From Ectobius pallidus (Eukaryota > Arthropoda > Insecta > Blattodea > Ectobiidae): 64,000 nt of DNA. Below, one piece after another: positions 36,364 to 46,517 of this stretch. The DNA is taken from positions 86,463,432 through 86,527,431 of the forward strand of contig CAXKWD010000009.1 of the NCBI GenBank assembly GCA_964059195.1, written 5' to 3'. The notes under the pieces are model-generated. The model ran no database searches, had not been told where the DNA came from, and saw nothing but the letters and a program-made list of their open reading frames with translations. The first letter of the stretch is position 1, and every line of letters begins with the position of its first letter. The position numbers and the translations under genes were made by a program.

Positions 36364-36702
36364 TCAAAACAAAGAGGAGAACTCACAGAGAGTTCGCGGA
36401 AAATTCGCATCATGTGACAAAACGTGATTGGTTAATGTAATTAGCATGCGCCATTACCGGGGTGTGGCTAACGAGTGTTCGTAAGTTCATGCAACAATAA
36501 TATCAACATTTACACGTGAAATAACAAACTCTCACTGGCATCGTCATCATTATAGTATATCATTTAGCAAAAACAACAAAGGATTCATTGTTCACGACGA
36601 CCCTGCGGGTGAGTTGTACTGAGAATAAACAAACTAACATTAAACACGGTGACACATGCGTTCTCACGTGCGGGCTATGACAGCCACGCCTCTTTGTTTT
36701 GA
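36364..36702. mobile_element. Candidate MITE with TCAAAACAAAGAGG ends
   Basis: TCAAAACAAAGAGG at 36364-36377 is inverted at 36689-36702 (CCTCTTTGTTTTGA), enclosing 339 bp of non-coding, GC-richer sequence. No target duplication is evident, so this is tentative. Confidence 0.4.
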
Positions 36703-36741
36703 ACAGGATCGTTCTTAAATGGGATAGAGAATAGTAAGAAG

Positions 36742-37409
36742 TAGGGTTCGGATGTTTATGACCTAAAAAGGTGGAAAATATAACTGCAAATATGCCCTTA
36801 AAAATGACTAAATATGACTAAAAAATCCTAAATATGACCTAATAAAAGAAATGATCTGTAAAAATAGATGTTCCAATTTAAAATTTTTAATTACGTTAAA
36901 TTATTAGTTATTACATAGCATGAATTCAATCACACTATCACTTTTTAACAATTTTACAGATGATTTACAGTTTTACCGGTACCTGTAATTATCTTCTAGT
37001 TTTAAATAATTTGCTCCTGTTTGCTCGCTTCATTCCAAATATTTTGTAGATCTTGCAAGTCTCTATAAAATATGAACAATTATATTAATTTTAAAATTAA
37101 TTTGCCTGTTAATTTGTTAAAACATTAAATTAATTAAATAAATTTCAAATTTAACTCGGCCGTTTAGTGCATGTAGGCCTACTATATAAATGTGGTCCTT
37201 TACCAAATTTATAATTGAAATATGACATTAAATTACAAATATGACCAAAATATGACCAATACCATAAAAATTTCAAAAATATGACTTTATATGCAAAATA
37301 AAAACGGTCCGAAAAGGATAACAACAGTGCAATTCGTGTTTAATTTGTGTTTGCGGCGAGAACGGAGGTCAGGATAAAAATATGACATGTCATGAACATC
37401 CGAACCCTA
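36742..37409. mobile_element. hAT MITE next to the splice donor of the GAS2-like gene
   Basis: A 668-bp element begins TAGGGTTCGGATGTTTATGA and ends with the inverse (TCATGAACATCCGAACCCTA). Flanking octamers GTAAGAAG (36734-36741) and GTAATAAG (37410-37417) agree at seven of eight positions. It is the third member of the TAGGG-CGGATG family with reiterated TATGACC(A/T)A motifs. On the gene's strand the octamer begins at intron position +9 and the element at +17 after the donor of the exon at 37426-37902. Confidence 0.9.
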
Positions 37410-37425
37410 GTAATAAGCGACTTAC

Positions 37426-37902
37426 CATTTCGTCGAGACTCTTGAGGTCATTGGTGACAATCTGTGGCATAGGTCCGAATTCCTCCTCTTCCTCCTCCTC
37501 GTCCGTATCCTCCAGGCTGTTGGCCCTCTGGAAGGCTCTCTGCTCCGCCGCGATCTCCCGATCTATCTCCCTCTCCAGTTGCACAAGCATCGGTGCTAAC
37601 ATACCGAACTTGGCACCGCGACGAGCCACTTCCAGCAGGCACAAGATCACGTGTTTTTCGTTCTTCCTAAGGATTAAATCATCCGTTTCGAATAGCAGGC
37701 ACTCCAGGATCCGTAGGCCATGACGGCACCACGAGATGAAATTAGATACATTGTCGCGCGCGAAGAACGTGCCCGGTTTTGCGGTTGAGAAGCAACGAAC
37801 CTCTCCCAGTTCTGTTACGCTATTCGCCATGCTAAGACGCCGGGCTGATGCTGAACGTCTTTCAACGTACTCCATAGCACACTGGCGGACATTGTTGGCA
37901 TG
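37426..37902 (-). CDS. pigs: GAS2-like protein, exon completing the CH domain
   Basis: GAS2-family proteins link actin filaments (CH domain) to microtubules (GAR domain) in the cytoplasm. This 477-base exon encodes 159 residues in phase 0. Its acceptor is a pyrimidine-rich TTTTTCTCTTTTTCAG, and its donor is ATG/GTAAGT. It opens HANNVRQCAMEYVERR, continuing the CH domain from the upstream exon (CK|HAN), and goes on with CFSTAKPGTFFARDNVSNFI, SWCRHGLRILECLLFETDDL and CLLEVARRGAKFGMLAP, all conserved GAS2/GAS2L CH features. An acidic linker follows, with eight glutamates near the end, then SLDEM. In GAS2-like proteins this is directly followed by the GAR domain, whose exon I could not find in 1-37425. 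A hAT MITE lies 16 bases into the following intron. Family identity is very sure; one-to-one orthology with Drosophila pigs is likely but unproven. Confidence 0.93.
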
Positions 37903-38650
37903 CTGAAAAAGAGAAAAACAACATATTAGTGGTTCCAGCCAACTGAACATATATACATATTTCATTGATTTAAGTTACAGTTTTTGGCATGATGCGCAAT
38001 AGACACAGTCATGAAGAAGCACAAAATACAAGCAACAGACTACAAATAATCTAACAAATAATTACATAACTTAACTAAAGTTTAAAATTGAAAAATGAAC
38101 ATTTCAGAATCGAAAAGAAAACTTCCAAATATCGTGAAAAGGTTTATCAAGCAGCTTATAAAGTTAAACGTGTTATTCAATTTTGTGTGATTTTTGTGAA
38201 AGATTCTTAAGATCAAAAGTACAATAGTAACTTTAGGTCAAGGGCCACAAATTATTTTAGCTGACAGTTCTGTATCTCATTTTCAAATAAACTTTCATTA
38301 AGACTAGGCCTATGTGTGTTTATTTTATCCAGCATCCTTTAACGAGGCTAAATGTAAAAGTAGCCACAAAAATGTAACTAAATTTGTTATTAATGACAAA
38401 AATAAAAATAGGCCTACACATCATATGAGCATAAAACACATAGCTACGCAACTCATTGTATCGCATGAGTAACCAATGTAAAAAAAGTTTAATTTTAATA
38501 GTGTGTTATTATATCCTACTATCCTTCTATGAATAATTTAGTTGCTTCTCCTTATTTATTTATTACTTATTATACTGAGAATATAACAGGGCCATTGCCC
38601 AATTACAATATTCTCTTATACTAATTACACCAGTTTTACAACACTGATAT
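37903..38650. other. Intronic, nothing recognised
   Basis: AT-rich intron sequence. Around 38540-38640 it resembles a phrase common to LINE tails in this window (TTATTATACTGAGAATATAA) but is not bounded. Confidence 0.35.
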
Positions 38651-38676
38651 TAGACTGATATTTAATGAATTAACTT

Positions 38677-38815
38677 ACTAAAAATATTTAAACTAATACT
38701 ACAACTAAAAAAAAAACAGAAAAAAAGAAACAAATAACACATACAATATGAAAACTACACATTGAAGGGAACAAATCAAAAACATAAATAATATAATAGT
38801 TTTGGAGGAACACAG

Positions 38816-38858
<43 letters not shown>

Positions 38859-39135
38859 CCTATATATACCTATATAATAAGAGCACGATGCTATGTTCAA
38901 TAGTACATATTATTACACACATAATAGTACATATTATTTAATGTAATACTAAAAATATTTAAACTAATCCTACAACTAAAAAAAACAAAAAAACAAAAAC
39001 AATTAACACATACAATATGAAAATTACACATTGACACAAATTACATTACACAAATCAAAAACATAAATAATATAATAGTTTTGGAACATAGACCTATTAT
39101 TATAAGAGCACGATGCTATGTTCAATAGTAACACT
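38677..39135. repeat. Tandem duplication of about 220-270 bp
   Basis: Two direct copies start CTAAAAATATTTAAACTAAT (38677 and 38949) and end AGAGCACGATGCTATGTTCA. The first copy carries a (TA)n tract (38818-38856) and GGAGGAACACAGG, where the second reads GGAACATAGACC. The second has a short insertion (CACAAATTACATTA). This is a local duplication within the intron with no coding content. Confidence 0.85.
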
Positions 39136-40076
39136 TTAATATACGCTAATGGAATTTAAGCCTGTGAATTTTTAAACTTGATAAATCTTATAAATATTAA
39201 ATTTTACAACTCATAATGCTCAATTCATTCGTTGGTTTGCTCAAGTACTCTCTCTTTTGAGGCAATCCAGATTTCTGATAAAAATTGTTAAGAGCTGCTA
39301 AAATAATTTTACTGTGTATTGTGTATTTTCGTTTTTCGAAATGTTACCTCCACTCACGAGACATGTATTCTTGGGTTAAGATTTCACCACTTCGCTTTCC
39401 ACATCAAATTACTTTAATAAGTAGAAGGTAAGTGTTTGCATTTAAATACAAGGTACAGGCATAATACAAGATAATGGCTTATGGACATGACGCGTTTCTT
39501 CATCAATCATGTAATCTAATGGTTGTTGTAATAAAAAATATATTAGTATGGGTTCGACAGAGCCAAATTAAGAAACAAATAGAAAAAAGGAACAATTGAA
39601 GGAACATGTTCCAAAGGTCAAGAAAACAGTTTAAAAAGAATAGCAAAATTATTAAAATTATTATTTAATAAAAAATGTTCAATTTCCTTACGTAAAATCA
39701 TTTCACCTAGATCGAAAGTATTGATTCCATTATAGTAGTAAAAGAAAAGTCTCCTTCTTGTTTACGGATGCATTCTGCTTTTAGCAAAACAGTAGCCTAA
39801 TACATTGAACGCCGCTTAATGTAATCGAAGATAATGCTATCAGTCGGGTAATGTTATCACTTTTATGAAGTACCATACGGATTAATACTGATACATTGAA
39901 AATATGCTGTTTATTGTGATAAAAAATTCGGTTTATGTTATCACATTTTCCTTTTTGCGGCTTTATTTCCAAGTACTGTACGTCATTCAAAATATTGTTT
40001 TTAAGGTTTTTTTTTTTCCTAAATCAACTGAATTGTGTTGTATTGGCAGTAACGGTACTCTTCTCAGCTTACAGGA
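39136..40076. other. Intronic, nothing recognised
   Basis: No supported gene. Overlapping opposite-strand frames at 39781-40113 are not recognised. Confidence 0.35.
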
Positions 40077-40787
40077 TAGTTACTTTCTCCGTGCCTTGAG
40101 TAGGCTACTATAGGCAAAGAAAGTACTGTGATCAAACCTGTAATTCCACTTCGAATTTAAGCGTTTACCTTGGGACTCATTTTTTTTTCGCATCACGGAC
40201 TCCAAAGTAGGGATGAACATCGATGGTTAAAACATGTTTTCAAAACATCGATGGTTAAAACATGTTTTCAAAACATCGATGTTTTCATGTCGATGGTTGT
40301 TTTCTACATCGATGGAAAACAACCGATATTTTTGCTACATCGATGTTTCTTTTCGACATCGATATTTTTAAATATTTACTGTATTTTTTGCATTAAATTA
40401 ATGGCAGATTGACATACTAAGTCGGGCATTGAGAACGTATTGACAGATTATGTGTTTCAACAAAACATAGATGGTTTTCACGGAAATATTTCGGTTTGTT
40501 TATGAATTTTACCTGATTTTTTTTTTTAAACAAGTACTTTTTTAAAAATATACATCGATGTTTTCCATCAAAATGCATCGATGTTTCCCATCAAAATGCA
40601 TCGACGTTTTCAGGTCGATATTATCGTCACATCGATGTTTTAACCATCCCTACTTCGGAGTCCGTGATACGGAAAAGAAGAATATGAGTCCTAGGGTAAA
40701 CGCTTAAATACGAAGAGGAATTTCAGGTTTGATCACAGTACTTTCTTTGCCTATAGTAGCCTACTCAAGGCACGGAGAAGGTAACTA
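40077..40787. mobile_element. 711-bp fold-back with ACATCGATG arrays
   Basis: The outer arms, about 150 bp each, pair from TAGTTACTTTCTCCGTGCC (from 40077) to GGCACGGAGAAGGTAACTA (to 40787), with mismatches. Within them a further inverted pair begins TAGGGATGAACATCGATGG and ends TTTTAACCATCCCTA. The centre is a run of CATCGATG(T/G)TT motifs in both directions, with one direct duplication of GGTTAAAACATGTTTTCAAA. A degenerate relative lies at 61500-61612. TAGGGATG ends hint at a hAT origin, but no 8-bp duplication can be separated from the palindrome. Confidence 0.75.
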
Positions 40788-41367
40788 AAAATATATTAAA
40801 ACGCAAAACTGCTTGGTCAAGTCAAGTTCTTCTAAACAAGCAGAAAATTAAATGCAATTATGTTAGTGAAGTCGTTTCGTGACCAGCAACAGGTCAAGAC
40901 TATATTGTACCGTTGAACTCGGTACAATATGGTTATTGCAAGCGACTATTATCACAACCTTCACTTGAGACTTTATGTCCGTAATTTCCATGGCTTCTAT
41001 TGTTGTGTTGGCAACACCCACTTCCTTACCGCGGTCATGACCAAGAACTCAATTCTGCAAAATTTCATGGTAAGTGGCACTTCCTACTGGCCCTTGAGAG
41101 AACGGAACTTTTATCTTGGTGTCTCAAGACTTGCGTGATGACACACGGTAGCGGTCAATGAGCCCTGTGTACTCTATGACTTTTTTTTTTTTTTTTTTGC
41201 GTGTTGTCATCTGTTTGTGCCATTAGCTCACCCTTGTAGCTATTAACAAAAATTAAGACTATGGTGTATGCTTGATGAGTTCTATAATACGTACCAGGCA
41301 AATTGTGAATTCCGTCTTTTTACAAAATGCCCAGGGTTTAAAAAAATACCGGAAAATTGATTATTAA
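40788..41367. other. Intronic, nothing recognised
   Basis: The plus frame 40929-41138 is not recognised. There is a poly-T run at about 41181-41198. Confidence 0.35.
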
Positions 41368-41859
41368 TAGGGCTGAAAGTCGATTAAAATTTCTAATCGA
41401 ATTAACGCTTGACTTTAATCGATTAATCGGCCGATTAATCGACTGATTAATCGACAAACAGGTTGGTATTTTAAACGAAACCAAAGTGTAAATTTAACAT
41501 TGTTTTACACGTTTAATAACTACTACACTATAGATAATAAAAAAAATCCTGAATTAATTAATACCATTATTAGTTATATAGTGAAAACATATATGCAAAA
41601 TTTATATATCCGGTTACTTTTTCAGCCAAGACTTGAGATACTTGAGTTTGTTGACATTTGAATGATGAAGAGACGATCGTAGCTTGTTTACAATAATACC
41701 GGCAGCACTAAAAACTCTCTCACTCGGCACTGAGAAAGGAGTTTGGTCATTTGACCCATTTCTCGAAAAAAAGTTTTTAAAAATTCGACTAAACCGATTA
41801 ATCGGAAAATGTAATTGATCGACGATTAAATGTTTAATCGATTAATCGGTACAGCCCTA
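41368..41859 (-). mobile_element. hAT element with perfect duplication ATTATTAA
   Basis: A 492-bp element begins TAGGGCTGAAAGTCGATT and ends CAGCCCTA, flanked by perfect octamers ATTATTAA (41360-41367 and 41860-41867). Both subterminal regions are filled with TAATCGATTAATCG motifs in both orientations, likely transposase-binding repeats. On the minus strand it retains the end of a hAT transposase gene (41763-41614), so it is an internal deletion derivative of an autonomous hAT. Confidence 0.92.
41614..41763 (-). pseudogene. hAT transposase dimerisation-domain remnant
   Basis: About 49 codons on the minus strand end in TAA at 41614. They read RNGSNDQTPFSVP, then SERVFSAAGIIVNKLRSS and HSNVNKLKYLKSWLKK. 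The SERVFS-AG-(I/L)-RSSL pattern is the conserved hAT C-terminal dimerisation domain. There is no start codon and no catalytic part upstream within the element, so it cannot encode an active enzyme. This end of the reading frame is undamaged, which points to a fairly recent deletion event. Confidence 0.85.
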
Positions 41860-42127
41860 ATTATTAATGAAACATTCAATCTGCAATTTGACTGAATACT
41901 TTTCAGGCCTAAATAAGGAAACATACTGATTTGGACGAAATTCACTACCGGGGGGGGGGGCTATGGAACTCGAACCTGGGTTTTTCCCCCCGGGCGGCGC
42001 ACTTTAATCGTGAAATACACCTCAAATCCGATTTTTTTTCCCATGAATCTGTGGTTCGTTTTAATCGTCTCATTTCGAATTTGAATGCTCATTTGGCAGC
42101 ATAAGATTCCTTTTATTCGTTTAATTA

Positions 42128-44434
42128 CACTGGTCAACATGATTTTTGTCTCATGAGTATCAATAGTTGTACTTAATGCAGTTTTTTATCATGTTTTCAA
42201 ATATGTATTCGGAATTTCTCCATCACCCACAGTTTTCTTTTTATTTCAATTTCAATTAATGGATTTAAATATATTTTTTTAATAAACGGCCATTTGTCAA
42301 TTGTAAAATAAAAACTCCTAGAGCATTGTAAATGTGATGGAACCAAATAAGCTAACTCAAATGGTACCGTTGCTACTGTTGTGCAAGTTCAGACTGTACA
42401 GATAGGCACAAACATGATCATGCATGCATTCATTACGATGTCAGTTTTGAGAGAGCAGTGAACCAGTAAACACGTAATTGTGAGTGCATTGTGTCTGGAT
42501 TATTGTATATTGTATATTGTAGGCCTATATTACATATTTACAAATTTATTTCTTTTAATTTGTTGTTAGTTACAAAATGCCTAGAGCTTGTTTAAATCAT
42601 CCTAACAACTTTTGTTATATATGTGGTGAAGTGACGCTCAAGTCCCAAAGGCGAAACCTTACTCCATTTATAAAAAAGTGTTATGAACTTTATTTTGGGT
42701 GTAAAGTGGGGGACAAAACAAGGACCTGGGCCCCACATATCTGTTGTTTATCGTGTAGTAGGCTTCTGACTGCATGGAAGAATGGCACACGCCACATGCC
42801 ATCCCTATGATTTGGAGGGAACTTCAAGATCACTCCTCTGACTGTAATTTCTGCTTAACAAACATTAAAGGGATTATGTCAAAATCAAAACATACAGTGG
42901 TGTACCCTGACTTGCAATCTGCAATGAGACCAGTTCCACACAGCGAAGAATTGCCCATACCAAAGCCTCCAGCACATGTGGCATTAGATGAAGAGAGCTC
43001 AGATTCCGATGGAAGTAAGGAAGAAGAAGAAACAGATTTTGGTGATACAACTTTTGAACAAAGCTGTTCATCTGAGCCTCATTTATGAAGATCATAACGA
43101 TCTCATACGAGATTTAAAATTATCAAAAAACCAGTCTGAAATGCTTGGTTTCCGGCTAAAAGGATGGAATCTTCTTGAAAAGAATACAAAGATATGTACT
43201 TATCGTAGTCGTCATTCTCAATTTAAAGGCTATTTTTCTGAAGAAAATGGCTTAGTGTTTTGTAATGACATTTCTTCTCTTATGGAGACATTTGGTATTG
43301 AACATAACCCAACAGAATGGCGCTTGTTCATTGATTCCTCCAAAGCAAGTTTAAAAGCAGTGCTTCTGTATAATGGAAATAAATTCCCATCAATACTTGT
43401 GGCTCACTCTGCTAGTATGAAAGAAACATATGAAAACTTTCAATTTATATTGGCAAAGCTTCAATATGCAGTGTATGAATGGAATATTTGTGGTGATTTG
43501 AAGGTAATTGCACTTATTCATGGTCTGCAGCTTGGTTACACAAAGTACTGTTGCTTTTTGTGTCTTTGGGATAATAGGGACAGAAAAAAACCATTACATC
43601 AAAAAAGAATGGCCTAAACGCGAATCATTCATTCCTGGACAGAAAAATGTGAAACATGACGCATTGTGTAATCCTAAAAATGTGTATCTACCTCCCTTAC
43701 ATATCAAACTAGGATTGATGAAGAATTTCGTGAAAGCCATGGGCAATACTCCTGGTTTCATGTACTTAAAACAGAAGTTTCCTAAAATTAGTGAAGCAAA
43801 AATTAAAGAAGGGATATTTGCGGGTCCACAAATACGATCACTAATGCATGATGAGAAGTTTGAGGAACTATTGAATCCACTGGAGAAAGCAGCTTGGCAA
43901 GCATTCAAAAAAGTAACTCACCGTTTTTTGGGAAATCGAAAGGCGGAAAATTACTGTGATATTGTCAATGATCTTATAACATCTTATAAAATATTGGGCT
44001 GTAATATGTCCTTAAAAATTAACTTCCTGCACTCGCACCTAGATTTCTTCCTGGAAAATCTTGGCGCAGTGAGCGATGAGCACGGGGAACGCTTTCATCA
44101 GGAGATTTCAGCTATAGAAAAGAGATATCAAGGCAAATGGAATCCTAATATGCTGGCCGATTACTGTTGGACTATCAAGAGGGATGCTCCACAGGCGAAA
44201 TATAGCAGAAAATCGTAATTTCTTACTTTCTAGGTGAGTCCGAATGTTCGGATATTGTGTATTTAAGAATGTAGAAAATATTAAAGTGTTTGAAATTATA
44301 AATGCCTGTCTCTCGGAAACCTTGCGTGATGGAGAAAAACCGATATCATATTTGAATTCAGGAGAAGAAATGCTATCAGAATCACATATTTTTCTTTCTG
44401 AGACAAAAAAAAGTTTCTTTTTTGTTGCCCAGTG
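42128..44434 (+). mobile_element. CACTG-terminus DNA transposon, near full length
   Basis: A 2307-bp element has inverted ends CACTGGTCAACA (42128) and CACTGGGCAACA (reversed from 44434). A second shared block, TTTTTGTCTCA, lies 15-30 bp inside each end. It is flanked by TTA at 42125-42127 and 44435-44437. It contains one transposase-like gene (42577-44218) with 449 bp upstream and 216 bp downstream. CACTA/CACTG ends with 3-bp duplications are characteristic of the CMC (CACTA, Mirage, Chapaev) superfamily; the T-A/T-A target recalls the Chapaev3 group. Assignment to a named subgroup is inference. Confidence 0.85.
42577..44218 (+). pseudogene. Cysteine-rich transposase-like gene of the CACTG transposon
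   Basis: The reading frame spans about 547 codons in four pieces. It starts MPRACLNHPNNFCYICGE, with C13-x2-C16 and, in HICCLSC, C57-x2-C60: a zinc-binding N-terminus. After one frame break (about 42795) come SSDCNFC and HSEELPIPKPP with an acidic stretch. After a second (about 43088) come ENGLVFCNDISSLME, EWRLFIDSSKASLKAV and CGDLKVIALIHGLQLG. KYCCFLCLWDNRD lies at a third break, an A7 run at 43584-43590. The rest reads PPLHIKLGLMKNFVKAM, EGIFAGPQIRSLM, NMSLKINFLHSHLDFFLEN, SDEHGERFHQEI, and ends YSRKS. The C-terminus is intact. D43333, D near 43495 and E/D at 44075-44080 are candidate catalytic acids (inference). I recognise the protein as a multicopy arthropod family normally called uncharacterized. 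Confidence 0.85.
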
Positions 44435-45589
44435 TTATTTATGTTTACTACGTAACGCAATGTCATTAAAAATAAAATTATGTAATTCATACGATTTATA
44501 CAAAGGATATCAGTGTTAATAAATTAATATTTTAATATAATACTTTAATTATTTTTTGTTAAATAAATTATTTAAATAAAAATATATCGCTGAGTAAATA
44601 AGCGCGGGCACCTCCTAGTAATTTACTATAAGATAACGTTTAAGCAATCCAATCCAGTAGAACTTTCTTATCTAGGGAATATAACGAATGGGATAATTCG
44701 CTAGTTGCTAAAAATTCAACATAAGCAATGGGAAATCAGTGAATGCTTATTGGTAATTCAGAAGATGATCCTTCAAACTGCACACAATTGAATTTCTTCA
44801 TAGTTTCCGGTACCAAACATGGCCTCATATGACACTTCCGTTACCAATGTGAGTAAACCCTCTACGCCCACGACCTTCGTTTCGCATTTGTTCTTCACTC
44901 GTGTATGACCAACTTCAATCCAACTACTAGAAGGAATGACACTCGTTTCTTAGTTATGTCACAGCACGAAACCAATATTTCAGATTTCACGGTTCTTGCC
45001 GTAAGATAAGAAGGAAACAAAGCCTCATTGTTCTTGTCAGCACGAATGGCAAATAAATGTAGGTCAATTCGCAGAGAAACCTTCTTTATTGCTCAATTCT
45101 TTGTGTTTGTCAACACTGGTCCAAGTCTCCAGCAAAATAAATAGTGTTGATTTAGCTATTTTGGTAAAGAAATGCTACGTTTAAATTTATTTTAGTGCTT
45201 AAAAAATCAAGCAAACTCTAAAGTATTGTACCGGTAGTTATTACCCAGATTACAGTGTTGGGTGTTAATCAATTTTTTAATTAACTCGTTAATTGACTAA
45301 AAAAGTAATTGCGATTAAATAAATTGAAATTAAATTAATCGCAATTAAACGTTTAATTGCATATTGCAATTAAATTATTTGGATTAACGTATGTTAATCG
45401 TAACTCGCAATTAAAATAATTGCAACTAACTTGTTTAATTGTTCTATGAAACAATTAAAACTAAGAATAACTTACTTTTTTCTTTTGCGACAATGACAAA
45501 TCTGCCGAAGAGTCACAAATTGACCGACAGTATGTTCGAAAAGAGAGTCATGTTAAAATGCAATCTAAACTATTATAAGAAATTATAAT
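44435..45589. other. Intronic, possible Helitron-end relic
   Basis: No supported gene. Near 44600-44620, GCGCGGGCACCTCCTAG followed by T resembles a degraded Helitron 3' end without its hairpin. Near 45255-45440 the sequence is full of TTAATTG/CAATTAA motifs like the subterminal repeats of the hAT element at 41368-41859, but ends are not clear. Confidence 0.35.
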
Positions 45590-46035
45590 CTGTCGTGGGA
45601 TGCGTCCAATCCTCTCACGCAGCGGGCCCGGGTTCGATTCCTGGTCGGGACAAGTTACCTAGGTGAGGTTTTTTCCGGGGTTTTCCCTCACCTATGAGAC
45701 AAATGTCAGGTAACTTTAGGCCCTTGTGGTCCCCGGATATCATTTGGCCGTCATTATCATCTTCATCCTCATCCTCGCCTTGTTCTGAGTGAGTGTGTGT
45801 GTGAATGGTGTGTATCGTCCTATGTGTTCGTGTTGTCTCGGAGGTGGCCCCGGCATTGGGCTGATCACTCATCCGGGGAGGCCCTCCATGTCCTTGTCTG
45901 GTCAAAAAAGTATGTATGTGATCCAAAGGTACTCCCTCTCCCGACAGGTCGCGGCCCTGTAAGGCCCGGGCGGCTTGGGTCGCTTAAATCCTAAAAAGGG
46001 AGAAGTAAAACTACGATAAAGAAAGGAAGAAATTA
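45590..46035 (+). repeat. Long tRNA-headed SINE
   Basis: The head has a box-B match (GGGTTCGATTCCTGG) and then AAGTTACCTAGGTGAGGTTT and TTCCGGGGTTTTCCCTCACC, a phrase I know from many insect repeats. The body continues to a 3' part ending AAAGGGAGAAGTAAAACTAC and an AAAGAAAGGAAGAA tail. The same 3' phrase (GGGAGAGGTAAAACTACG) closes the LINE fragment at 51700-52240, suggesting the SINE borrows that LINE's tail. Long open frames on both strands within it are incidental. Confidence 0.65.
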
Positions 46036-46287
46036 TAATCTGCCGTTACCTGTCTAATCAGGTTTAATTAAAATCATTGATGTGTATTAATATCAGTGTT
46101 TTATTTGTAACTAACATGCGTATTTCAGTATCTTACTTACGCATTTTGTCAGCGCCATAATAACTACGCCACCCAGACCAACAATATCGAAAGGATATTC
46201 TACACTCTAATATAGTAATTAGTGATTAAGCGGCTGCCATTGTAGCTAAACGCTAAACTGCCGTTCCTTATCATTGCAATATTCGTT

Positions 46288-46517
46288 TAAGATTTATAAA
46301 CTCTCAACAATGTATTAACAATAATAAGTATAAACATCTGTGGACTTATACTCCACCTATATTAGGGTAATTGTGGAACCATTCCCCTATTTAAATAACC
46401 TAAGATTTATAAACTCTCAACAATGTATTAACAATAATAATTATAAACATCTGTGGACTTATACTCCACCTAGGCTATATTAGGGTAATTGTGGAACCAT
46501 TCCCCTATTTAAATAAC
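46288..46517. repeat. Recent tandem duplication, 113 + 117 bp
   Basis: Units 46288-46400 and 46401-46517 both begin TAAGATTTATAAACTCTCAA and end CCCCTATTTAAATAAC. They differ by one substitution (AAGTATAA/AATTATAA) and an insertion in the second copy where CACCTATATTA becomes CACCTAGGCTATATTA. The near identity implies a recent event. Confidence 0.95.

Noticed and set aside
37382..37723. Plus-strand frame rich in serine
   Set aside because: It is the reverse complement of the GAS2-like exon and MITE end; serines come from the antisense of the glutamate run.
45615..45926. 103-codon minus-strand frame with an acidic stretch
   Set aside because: It lies wholly in the tRNA-headed SINE; its 'GIEPGPAA' end is translated box B, a common artefact.
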